A DNA stretch of 45,543 nt, taken from contig JAKEIK010000048.1 of assembly GCA_022545895.1 (NCBI GenBank), positions 1 through 45,543 of the forward strand. The letters run 5' to 3'. The notes beneath the pieces are model-generated. The model was not told where the DNA came from, searched no databases, and was given only the letters and a program-made list of their open reading frames with translations. This document shows, piece by piece, positions 1-7,146 of this stretch (position 1 is its first letter; each line of letters starts with the position of its first letter). Both the position numbers and the translations under genes were made by a program. The DNA comes from Nitrososphaeraceae archaeon. GTDB lineage: Archaea; Thermoproteota; Nitrososphaeria; Nitrososphaerales; Nitrososphaeraceae.

Positions 1-1
1 G

Positions 2-289
2 GCCTACAAATCCTTCATTGTTCTATGTTTTGTTATATTTTTTGGAGTACTATTCTTGTCACTTGCAATTCTATTTGGTCCTAATGACGAACGCAGTCCG
101 AGTGAATTAAGATCTGTAGTTTTTAAAAACAAGCCGTTTTTGTGGCAGAAGCTACAATCCGACCCATTTCAATGCTTTGACAGACTTTTCAGTCAGCTTC
201 AGTCAGGTAGCTTAGGTTTTGATAGGCTACAACAAGGGATTGAAGACTGTACAAAGCAAAATTTGCATATAGTGGTAATAGTAGTATAA
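2..289 (+). CDS. C-terminal part of a small membrane-anchored protein, cut by the window edge
   Basis: The frame is open from the first bases to a TAA at 287-289. It begins with a strongly hydrophobic stretch of about 22 residues (V/I/L/F-rich, 'FVIFFGVLFLSLAILFG') and continues with about 70 polar residues. No ATG or GTG lies in the visible part, only a TTG at 56 inside the hydrophobic stretch, so the true start is probably upstream of the window. The pattern is one transmembrane segment followed by a soluble tail rich in Q, F and L. I do not recognise a family. It may also be a chance open frame, because nothing in the tail looks conserved. Confidence 0.4.
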   Translation, partial: AYKSFIVLCFVIFFGVLFLSLAILFGPNDERSPSELRSVVFKNKPFLWQKLQSDPFQCFDRLFSQLQSGSLGFDRLQQGIEDCTKQNLHIVVIVV

Positions 290-685
290 TTCCCGACCAA
301 CCACTGCAGGGTGGTCCAGAACTGAGATATGCTTAATAATTTTACTTCCTCGTTTTATTATGCTTATTAAACCGCAGTTAAAAATTATTATTGTTGCTAT
401 TTTAGCGACTCAAAGTTAACAATTTCTTGAATATCCAAAAGTTAAATATCGTGTTCTCTTGTTCAAGTTAGATAAAGGCTTATTCAGCCTATCCAAGAAT
501 AGAAAACAAGAACTGTTTGGATATGACCATTTCTTTTTTTGGCACTTGTAAAGTCTATCTATTATTTGCTAAAATTTTCCACTGAAGATCGATTTACTCA
601 TCAATCAATTCCACCTACCGATTGATTCCAAAATGGCTAAAATACGGCTAAAATACTTTACTAAAAATTAGGAAACGTAATGTAA
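290..685. other. Gene-free AT-rich gap
   Basis: No convincing ORF on either strand. Just after the preceding stop codon, 298-315 can form a weak 5-base stem (accac / gtggt) that might be a 3' end structure. Otherwise I see nothing. Confidence 0.5.
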
Positions 686-904
686 TTAGTGGTGACCCGT
701 ATCTGGTTTCTCTCTACCTGTATGTGCCTTTTTGCTATGAGTTAACATTCTTTCCTTGTCTTGAAACGTCATGGAACAATTCTTGCATTTAAAAACATTG
801 TCTTTTTCATTTTTTTTGAAGAAGTTGAAATTTATTCTCATGTGCATAATACAAAACTGGGGTATCATTAAGCTTCCGATTTTGCATATACTGGGACATT
901 TCAA
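686..904 (-). CDS. Small protein with one C2H2 zinc finger
   Basis: 72 residues if the first ATG is used; internal ATGs near residues 20 and 22 are possible later starts. The C-terminal half carries a complete C2H2 finger, C40-x2-C43-x12-H56-x4-H61, with a phenylalanine and a leucine at the usual core positions. This is the eukaryote-like pattern that occurs in many small thaumarchaeal proteins. The first 30 residues show no motif and contain unusual Met/Cys/Ile content, which makes the later start more likely. The role is probably nucleic-acid or protein binding, but no target can be inferred. It stands alone, with AT-rich gaps on both sides. Confidence 0.6.
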   Translation of the reverse strand: MKCPSICKIGSLMIPQFCIMHMRINFNFFKKNEKDNVFKCKNCSMTFQDKERMLTHSKKAHTGREKPDTGHH

Positions 905-1322
905 GCATAGGTTTCTTTGAATAGGTTGCGAAATAGATCTGTAGTTCGGTCTCCTAATTACTAAATATTAACGTCTTGGTTTTTCGTTACCCTGATGTCT
1001 TCTTCCTTTTTTCTGCATATCATTTGGGATTTCCACAGAAATAATCTCAATTACTCTCGCATATGGTCGAATCGTCTTCCATTCTTAAAAGGCTGATTAA
1101 TTAAGATAAATATAAACACGCGTTATGATACCTAGAAAAAATGCAGAAGCCGAAAGAAAATTGTTCAAAGGCCGAAATTCTGATACCACCACTTATTCCT
1201 TCATTCATTTGTATTTTAGAATCAGATGATAAATTATGACAATTTGAAAAAAGAAAGAGAGTTGTTTTACTATTTTGAAGTTACTTCTAGTCATTAACAT
1301 ACGTTAGCAGTTTCAGATATAC
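905..1322. other. Gene-free gap with one doubtful 34-codon ORF
   Basis: A plus-strand ORF at 1125-1229 (starts MIPRKNAEAERKLFKG) sits about 20 bases after a TATA-like stretch near 1108. It is too short and unconserved-looking to call. Nothing else is visible. Confidence 0.4.
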
Positions 1323-1961
1323 TCATCCACCAAGGCCGCCAACTCCGCCAGATGCATCCCCGCCTTTACCTCCAGTACCGCCTATGCCTATGCCGCCAAC
1401 TCCACCTGGCCCAGATGAACCTCCATTGGCACTTCCTCCAGTGCCAGTAGAACATGCTTGTGTACCAGTTGCAACCTGTTGACACGCAGATCCGCCAGAA
1501 ACAGAGCCCGATAGACCGAAGTTAGATCCACCTACGCCGCCTGCAGCACCAGCTCCACCGTTACAGCTGGCGCCAATACATCCAATACCTGAAGCTCCAC
1601 CAGCTCCACCAGCTCCACCAGCTCCACCAGCTCCTGTCGAATCGCTAATACCGTCAACTCCGGGGAGAGCAATAATGGTGCCTCTGTTTCCTTCGGTACC
1701 TGGAACGCCATTCGTGCTAGAACCTGGATTACCATTGGTACCGGTCCCAGAGCTCCCATCGGAACTAATTCCATCATGTCCTGTACTTGCGGCTCTCGTT
1801 ATTACTTGAATTTTATTCTTGATAGTGTTCTTCACAGACTTGACTTTGACATTCCTTGCATTAGCTGATTGTTGATCAAATGCTAACGGGAAGGTTAATA
1901 CTCCAGCTATTAGAATCACGCCTACAATCATTGCGATAAGATTTTTTGTATTTGAATTCAA
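1323..1961 (-). CDS. Exported glycine-rich, collagen-like low-complexity protein
   Basis: 212 residues. The N-terminus is a Sec-type signal peptide: Lys near residue 6, a hydrophobic core from about 8 to 28, then an Ala-rich exit (SANA). After a short basic linker the rest is glycine-dominated (GG-A/V/I repeats mixed with S, T and N), including four GGA units encoded by a 9-bp tandem repeat. Two cysteine pairs near the middle could form disulfides. The start in this frame is TTG at 1959-1961; an ATG at 1969-1971 is out of frame. A minus-strand TATA-like stretch lies near 1990. The likely place is the cell surface or outside the cell, and structural or adhesive use is an inference. Glycine-rich repeats alone cannot assign a family. 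Confidence 0.7.
   Translation of the reverse strand: MNSNTKNLIAMIVGVILIAGVLTFPLAFDQQSANARNVKVKSVKNTIKNKIQVITRAASTGHDGISSDGSSGTGTNGNPGSSTNGVPGTEGNRGTIIALPGVDGISDSTGAGGAGGAGGAGGASGIGCIGASCNGGAGAAGGVGGSNFGLSGSVSGGSACQQVATGTQACSTGTGGSANGGSSGPGGVGGIGIGGTGGKGGDASGGVGGLGG
1593..1634. repeat. 9-bp tandem repeat inside the glycine-rich gene
   Basis: The unit agctccacc is repeated 4.7 times without mismatch and reads GGA in the minus-strand protein. Perfect copies suggest recent slippage and possible length variation between strains. Confidence 0.9.
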
Positions 1962-2353
1962 TGTTATTCATGTCATACTCGATCACATTATTTAAACACT
2001 CATTAGAATAAGAAAATCTTTAGGTCATGTGTAAGTTGTGAATAACGACAATATCCCGTCTAATAGCTTAATAATAAACGGCTCTTGGTGGTTTTTGATT
2101 TAGGTAGAATTATGTTCTAATATACGTGAACTGCGATCTTATAGACTGAACAGAACCAAAGAGAAAAAACAGAAGAATTATGACTGACGGTAGCAAAGGT
2201 TGTAAAATCTACATAATACACTGTTTTTTGATCTCGTTTTCCGATCCATTAATATCGAATTTCGCATAATTACCGACCATTGGGACTTGTCTATCTTTCA
2301 ATATTACTCAATTAAATCATACGTTCAAAGTACGGTGAGAAATTCGACCTGTA
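1962..2353. other. Gene-free gap
   Basis: AT-rich, no supported ORF or structured RNA. The part next to 1961 holds the likely promoter of the glycine-rich gene. Confidence 0.5.
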
Positions 2354-2686
2354 TCAAGATATCCACATGGAGACTTTATTGCTAAATACAGTCGTCCTTT
2401 GAAGAGCATCGATTTCGATATCAATCGCCTGAAATGATTTCTCGTTTTGTTCTATTTCGATTGCTTTAGTGGGTAATGATACTCTGTCATCGAGCTCTTC
2501 GTTCTGAGAGTTGTTGTTAAGATTAGAGGTTACTTTGTTCTCCCATACTATTCCCGCAAACTTTGACTCATCATTGTTCGACTCTGGGTTCTTAATTTCT
2601 TGGATTTTGCCAAAATTCTTGCCAACATTCTTAATTACATCCTTTACCCCCTTTTTTAGATCCAACTGATCTATCTTGGAGTTCAT
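2354..2686 (-). CDS. Hypothetical charged protein
   Basis: 110 residues from the ATG at 2684-2686 (MNSKIDQL). A TTG five codons upstream is possible, but a minus-strand TATA-like box at 2711-2720 places transcription start close to the ATG, which fits a leaderless message. The protein is rich in K, D, E, N and I, has no cysteine, and shows a Gly/Lys stretch (GKNFGKIQEIK) followed by polar, probably disordered sequence. No family recognised. Confidence 0.5.
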   Translation of the reverse strand: MNSKIDQLDLKKGVKDVIKNVGKNFGKIQEIKNPESNNDESKFAGIVWENKVTSNLNNNSQNEELDDRVSLPTKAIEIEQNEKSFQAIDIEIDALQRTTVFSNKVSMWIS

Positions 2687-3027
2687 GGAGTAATCAATCA
2701 ATTTTTCGTATTTAATAAACTGGGGTGAAAAACATTGCTCATCTGTAATAATGAAATCAAATTAATTCCGTTTATGTTTATTTTAATAGGAAAAAGAATC
2801 AAGTATAAGTGTTAAATTATATCTATTTAAAAGTATAATGTAGATGTTCTGGGCCATATTGAGATATTGACTGACCAAATTTGTATATTCGAAGTTGAAA
2901 TCACTAGTTTCACAATTATTGTAGATTACAATTACATATGACAATCTGAACAACTAAATACATAAACAAAATTTAGGCGTAATCCAAGTTAGGTTGACAA
3001 TCTGCTATCCTAATAGTAAAGTGAGAA
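2687..3027. other. Gene-free gap between divergent promoters
   Basis: No gene seen. It contains the minus-strand TATA for the hypothetical gene (2711-2720) and leads into the UDG promoter on the plus strand. Confidence 0.5.
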
Positions 3028-3037
3028 GCTATAAGTA
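3028..3037 (+). promoter_or_regulatory. TATA-like box that decides the UDG start
   Basis: gctataagta is centred about 27 bases before the GTG at 3061, the spacing expected for a leaderless archaeal transcript. It would exclude the upstream TTG at 3040 as start. Confidence 0.5.
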
Positions 3038-3060
3038 AGTTGGTATTCGTAGTAAATTCT

Positions 3061-3672
3061 GTGAAAGATTCTTCACATCACCATACCGATTCAGTAGAAC
3101 AGATTAGATCGGAGGTTACAGTTTGCACATTATGTAAGCTTTGTCAAACGAGAACAAAGGCAGTACCCGGTGAAGGGTTGACATCAGCAAGAATAATGTT
3201 TGTTGGCGAAGCTCCAGGAAGAAACGAAGATATGGAAGGAAGACCATTCGTGGGTTCAGCTGGCAAGATCTTGGAAGATGTCTTGCAAAAATTTGGCTTC
3301 AGTAGGGCTGAAGTTTTTATAACAAATGTGGTGAAGTGTAGACCACTAGGAAATAGAATACCTGATGATGAAGAACGGTCTGCCTGTAGAGATTATCTTG
3401 ATAGAGAGATTTCAGTTATTTGCCCCGAAATAATTTGCATACTAGGCCGGACCGCTTTTGAATCCATATTGGGTGGAAAATCAATCATGTCCAGTAGAGG
3501 TAATTTTATTGTACGAGGAGAAAGAAAATATTTCCTTACAATACATCCTGCTGCTACAATCTACAATTCAAAACTCCGTTCTGTGCTAGAAAATGATATT
3601 AAGTTTCTAAGTCAAGAATATAAAAAGATATGTACTCATAATTTATCTTTACTTACTGACTTTATGTCGTAA
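3061..3672 (+). CDS. Family-4 uracil-DNA glycosylase (UDGa type, Fe-S)
   Basis: 203 residues from GTG 3061. The enzyme removes uracil from DNA in base excision repair. Visible family marks: N-terminal C22-x2-C25 with following L and RT, then the uracil-pocket loop GEAPG (49-53) with E-D-x2-GRPFVG, then N-V-V-K-C93-R-P and C109. The four cysteines have the spacing of the 4Fe-4S site of family-4 UDGs (the 93-to-109 gap of 16 matches). The second active-site loop HPAA is present near residue 160. The Ser/His-rich N-terminus is not part of the fold. A single gene with its own promoter. Confidence 0.92.
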   Translation: MKDSSHHHTDSVEQIRSEVTVCTLCKLCQTRTKAVPGEGLTSARIMFVGEAPGRNEDMEGRPFVGSAGKILEDVLQKFGFSRAEVFITNVVKCRPLGNRIPDDEERSACRDYLDREISVICPEIICILGRTAFESILGGKSIMSSRGNFIVRGERKYFLTIHPAATIYNSKLRSVLENDIKFLSQEYKKICTHNLSLLTDFMS

Positions 3673-4127
3673 AAGATCATATTTTATCAGGTAACCATAT
3701 ACACAATATTCAAACATAGTAACGTGATTAGATAGGAAATCGCCATACTCATTATTCTAAACTAGATAAACTTAGGTTAATTAGAACATCGCTACATCTT
3801 ATTATCTCAGGGCGATATAGTGTTATGGTAACGACGACGAAGATTCTTTGCAGATATGCCTACTTGGAATTATATTTGTAATCAAAATTAATACATTGGT
3901 CAACAGACTTTGGAATACCCAAAGAACTAAAGCTCTCATCAACAGTGAAGAAACAGTTTATTCCTGAGTCACATTGGAAAATGATGCAGATTAACATGCG
4001 AGACGAATAAGAAGATGGATGAACATTCAACAAATCACTTAAGATATGGTTAGAGGTCAACTCAAATTCTGTGACGCCTCGGTATAGAATCAGAGCAAGA
4101 GAGATACATGCCAATGATAGATGATAA
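3673..4127. other. Gap upstream of the CBS gene
   Basis: No plus-strand gene. A minus-strand frame runs through part of it but looks spurious (see rejected items). Confidence 0.45.
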
Positions 4128-4137
4128 CCTATAAAAC
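4128..4137 (+). promoter_or_regulatory. TATA box of the CBS gene
   Basis: cctataaaac lies about 28 bases before the ATG at 4161, so the message is probably leaderless or nearly so. It supports ATG 4161 over the adjoining GTG 4158. Confidence 0.55.
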
Positions 4138-4160
4138 CAGACAAGTAGTTATTCATAGTG

Positions 4161-4622
4161 ATGGTGAAGAGCGTAAGTGAAATAATGACTGTAAAGATAG
4201 AAACTATCGGATTAGAAGAGACTGCACAAATGGCTGCGAAAAGAATGAAAGATAAGAACGTAAGTTCATTAGTTGTCATAGACAGAAATGATCAAGCGAT
4301 GGGTATTGTTACAGAGAGGGACCTTGTAAGAGAGGTATGTATACAAGATGCAAGTAGTAGTGAGTTCATCATTCAACAAATAATGTCTTCTCCTATAGTA
4401 ACTATAGATCCAAATTCATCCATAGAGACAGCAGCCAGTGTTATGCTACAGAACAAGGTAAGACATCTAGTAGTCGTGAATGGATCGAAGACGACAGGAA
4501 TAATTACTTCAAGCAACTTTATCAATTATTTGAATGGACAACTAGACTTAAACGATGTAAATGCGAGGATACTTGCAGCACTATCGGAAGAACCAACTGA
4601 ATCTCAATCTGCTAATGCATAA
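4161..4622 (+). CDS. Two-CBS-domain protein
   Basis: 153 residues consisting almost only of a CBS pair. CBS1 covers about 5-58 (starts with S-E-I-M-T-V, ends with GIVTERDLV) and CBS2 about 68-122 (IMSSPIVTIDPNSS to GIITSSNFI). Such stand-alone Bateman modules bind adenine nucleotides or related ligands and pass the signal to partner proteins. No catalytic domain is attached, and the neighbours do not identify a partner. The last 20 residues are Ser/Glu-rich and probably flexible. A second CBS protein in this window (35766) carries a zinc finger instead. Confidence 0.9.
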   Translation: MVKSVSEIMTVKIETIGLEETAQMAAKRMKDKNVSSLVVIDRNDQAMGIVTERDLVREVCIQDASSSEFIIQQIMSSPIVTIDPNSSIETAASVMLQNKVRHLVVVNGSKTTGIITSSNFINYLNGQLDLNDVNARILAALSEEPTESQSANA

Positions 4623-5113
4623 ACCTGGGGACAGCAGGAATGCCAATTATTGAATTCTCGAATAAGTCGTGCAAAACTCGACTCTAAAAATTCAATTGCT
4701 TTAAATCTAGATGAGAATTGCGAAAAAACCGAGCTATTGTTAAATAAAATAAAATCAAAAACAAGAGGTGGCTGGATACTTAAACTTTAAACAAGACTTA
4801 CCTCTAAGGGAGAGAACAAAAGTGTCTTTCCTAGATTACGTTTCACTTGTTTGAATCTTTAATATAACAAAGTTTTCTTGTTCAGTATAATGAGTATTGA
4901 TAGTCTCCGTTTTCGTCCATGTTTCACATATATCATACGCAACTTACCATAAGTCCATACTTCGCTTCTTTTCTCTATGTTAATCCTTTTCGCATTGAGA
5001 AATTTGCAAATGCAATTAGCATATCTTAGAATAATGGGTTATTGTACTTCCTTTCATCGCGTTATTTGCGCAAGCAGTCTAGATTCAGAAAACGCAAATG
5101 ACAACAGAAACCT
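4623..5113. other. Gene-free gap
   Basis: Between the convergent ends of the CBS and SRPBCC genes. AT-rich, only ORFs of 20 codons or fewer, no structure recognised. Confidence 0.5.
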
Positions 5114-5551
5114 TTAGATTTTAGATTCAGCTCTTGCCTTTAGAGCAATATTCATAGCCTCAAAACTCTCTTGAAGATCCTCGTCGAGTCTATTGCCAAA
5201 TAGTTTCACCCCAACACCTCTGAAAACTTCCAAATGAATAAGAGAAATTTCTTCCGAAGAGATTTCTTTGATCTCAAAAATTCGTTCGCCTTCAAAGATG
5301 CCTGGCAAGAAGGATCTCCCTTGCCATCTTAGTTCCTTGTTAATTTCAAATTTAGTTATGGTGGGGTGGTATATTCTATTTTTTCCTTTAATTGTACGTA
5401 TATGTACCTCAATTTTCTTACCTAGATTTGCCTCGCCAATTATTCTAGTCATAACTGGATTCCACTCTTCATAATCGCTAAATTTTGTAAGGATATCCCA
5501 AACCTTTTCTGGTTTCGCCCTAATCTTAATACACGTACTTACTGTTTTCAA
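5114..5551 (-). CDS. SRPBCC-fold ligand-binding protein (polyketide cyclase/START-like)
   Basis: 145 residues, the normal size for a single SRPBCC domain. The typical opening is present: a first strand (VSTCIKIRA) then P-E-K-V-W-D-I-L and Y-E-E-W-N-P, followed by alternating strands and a final long amphipathic helix (residues 118-140). Proteins of this superfamily bind hydrophobic ligands in a deep cavity; substrate or reaction cannot be predicted here. The start is TTG at 5549-5551. It is divergent from the PIN gene, sharing a 160-base intergenic region. Confidence 0.8.
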   Translation of the reverse strand: MKTVSTCIKIRAKPEKVWDILTKFSDYEEWNPVMTRIIGEANLGKKIEVHIRTIKGKNRIYHPTITKFEINKELRWQGRSFLPGIFEGERIFEIKEISSEEISLIHLEVFRGVGVKLFGNRLDEDLQESFEAMNIALKARAESKI

Positions 5552-5711
5552 TTATTTTTGTAACTTTATCCTTAATAATGAAGTTTTTGAGACTTGCCAC
5601 TCGTGATAATCCTTTCATACGAGGATCATTTGGCAGATTTCTGAACTCAAGCGTAATATCTCATTTATATTTCTCGAACCTATTATCATAACAAATATCA
5701 AGGATGAAAGA

Positions 5712-6104
5712 ATGGACATATTTTGCGACAGTAGTTTTCTCATGGCTTTGGTTTCCAATCCCATAACTTGCCGGGATAGGGTAGAAGATGAACTAGGCAA
5801 ATTGAAATTTATTGTCCCATCTAGTGTCCTCAAAGAACTGGAGTTAATTAAGAAAAGAGCAGGGCCCAAGAGGTCAAAGATGGCAGGGGCTGCAATTCAA
5901 ATGGCTAATTCAAGGTTTGAAATTACAGACATAGGTGAATTTGCTTATGATGTAGACACTATGCTAATCGAATATGCAATAAAAAGCAAATGCGCTGTTG
6001 CAACTCTAGACAATGAATTGTTGAGAAGGCTAATAGATAATAATATTTTAGTAATCACTCTAACTAACAACAGAATGATAGTGGCAAATCAATACCGAGC
6101 GTAA
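5712..6104 (+). CDS. PIN-domain protein, Fcf1/VapC9-like group
   Basis: 130 residues, a complete PIN domain. The acidic quartet expected for metal-dependent RNase activity is present: D6 (in IFCDSSFL), E42 (VLKELELI), D82 and D100 (VATLDNELL), with E102 nearby. The sequence type (conserved KRAG after the E motif, CAVATLDNELLRRL) resembles archaeal PIN proteins related to the rRNA-processing nuclease Fcf1/Utp24 and VapC9, rather than a toxin. There is no antitoxin-sized ORF next to it, so a toxin-antitoxin reading is unlikely. Confidence 0.85.
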   Translation: MDIFCDSSFLMALVSNPITCRDRVEDELGKLKFIVPSSVLKELELIKKRAGPKRSKMAGAAIQMANSRFEITDIGEFAYDVDTMLIEYAIKSKCAVATLDNELLRRLIDNNILVITLTNNRMIVANQYRA

Positions 6105-6137
6105 ATTTAAATCTTCATCATCATATTATCTTACTTC

Positions 6138-6794
6138 ATGGTCGAATTCAAAGGAATTACTCTAAAGTGGACAGGGCATGCAGGTTTTCAAATAACCGAT
6201 GATGACAAAATTTTGTATATTGATCCCTACAAGTTAGGAAAACAGTTTAATGATCTGAATAACGCTCACCTAGTTCTAATCAGCCATAACCACTTTGATC
6301 ATCTTTCAATAGATGATTTGCATAAAATTATTAACGTGAATACTCTCGTGATTGCAGCTAACGAATGTTTGGCTCAGCTGAAGGATCTGAATGTCAAGGA
6401 TATTCGCGGTGTCGGACCCGACGAAACAATAACTTTTGGAAATATTCTAATAAAGACCATTCCAGCATATAATACAAACAAAGAATTTCATCCCAAAAAG
6501 GATGATAAGGTAGGATTCATAATCACAATTAACAATATTGTTATTTACCACACGGGAGATACAGATGTAATTCCAGAGATGAAAATGATAAATCCCGATA
6601 TAGCACTGACACCTGTGTCAGGAACATACGTGATGACAGCCGAAGAAGCAGCAGTAGCAGTAAACGATCTCATTAGGCCAACTAAGATGGCAATTCCAAT
6701 GCATTATGATTCAATAGTGGGGACAAAAGATGATGCAATACGATTCTCGGAACTGGTTACAGTATGTTCAACAAAAATATTAGAAAAAGAATAA
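6138..6794 (+). CDS. UPF0173 metal-dependent hydrolase (metallo-beta-lactamase fold)
   Basis: 218 residues. The metal site motif H50-x-H52-x-D54-H55 (ISHNHFDHLS) is intact, followed by the later ligands in YHTGDTD and the C-terminal MHYD. The N-terminal WTGHAGFQI and YIDPY blocks are typical of the UPF0173 / YtkL-like group. The physiological substrate of this group is unknown. Starts at ATG 6138, 33 bases after the PIN gene, so the two could share a transcript, although a TATA-like AT stretch lies between them. Confidence 0.9.
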   Translation: MVEFKGITLKWTGHAGFQITDDDKILYIDPYKLGKQFNDLNNAHLVLISHNHFDHLSIDDLHKIINVNTLVIAANECLAQLKDLNVKDIRGVGPDETITFGNILIKTIPAYNTNKEFHPKKDDKVGFIITINNIVIYHTGDTDVIPEMKMINPDIALTPVSGTYVMTAEEAAVAVNDLIRPTKMAIPMHYDSIVGTKDDAIRFSELVTVCSTKILEKE

Positions 6795-6828
6795 ATTGAC
6801 TTTTCAAAAATTTTTTTAAAAATTAAAA

Positions 6829-6838
6829 CTTATATACG
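6829..6838 (+). promoter_or_regulatory. Strong TATA box of the micropeptide gene
   Basis: cttatatacg preceded by an A-rich stretch that could serve as BRE. Its centre is about 23 bases before the ATG at 6856, the geometry of a leaderless archaeal promoter. Confidence 0.55.
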
Positions 6839-6855
6839 ATTTCTTTTTTATATAA

Positions 6856-6921
6856 ATGAAAATGGCGGCAAAGAAGAAAGCGTCAAAGTCTGCAAAGAAG
6901 GGATCCAAGTCTAAAAAGTAA
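6856..6921 (+). CDS. 21-residue lysine-rich micropeptide
   Basis: The ORF starts M-K-M-A-A-K-K-K and continues with K/S/A/G only (KASKSAKKGSKSKK), ending in TAA at 6919-6921. Ten of 21 residues are lysine and there is no acidic residue. Composition and repeated S/A-K-K steps resemble the tail of eukaryotic histone H1 and other nucleic-acid-binding tails. A well-formed TATA box sits at leaderless distance and a T-rich stretch follows at 6951-6985, so this looks like a complete transcription unit and not a chance ORF. Binding to DNA or RNA is an inference. An ORF this short gives no family evidence. Confidence 0.55.
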   Translation: MKMAAKKKASKSAKKGSKSKK

Positions 6922-6950
6922 TGTGCCTTGTAATAGGGCATTAATTACGA

Positions 6951-6985
6951 TCTATTATTCTCCCCTTCTTTTGTTCCATTTTTTG
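6951..6985 (+). terminator. T-rich stretch after the micropeptide gene
   Basis: Several T runs (tattattctccccttcttttgttccatttttt) 30-65 bases after the stop codon, as in archaeal intrinsic termination, which needs U tracts but no strong hairpin. Confidence 0.4.
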
Positions 6986-7146
6986 AGAGCTTCTACCGGA
7001 ATTTTTTGAAATAAACCTTTAATCATGTTATCAGTTTAGTACGCTTATCAGAGGAATTCAAACATGAAAGAGGCTAGTAATTTTTAGTCATCAATGGTTG
7101 GAGGTTGGTAAATGTTTGGCATTAAGTTAAAAAATAGGTAAAAAGA

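Noticed and set aside
1532-1777. 81-codon frame with repeated VELVEL
   Set aside because: It is an alternate frame of the glycine-rich repeat; the low-complexity pattern is a by-product of the 9-bp repeat.
3860-4279. 139-codon minus-strand frame with hydrophobic N-terminus
   Set aside because: Its first third is antisense to the start of the clear CBS gene and overlaps that gene's promoter; the rest shows no family feature.
5712-6104. PIN protein as a VapC toxin
   Set aside because: No antitoxin-like partner ORF beside it and the sequence type is closer to Fcf1/VapC9-like archaeal PIN proteins.
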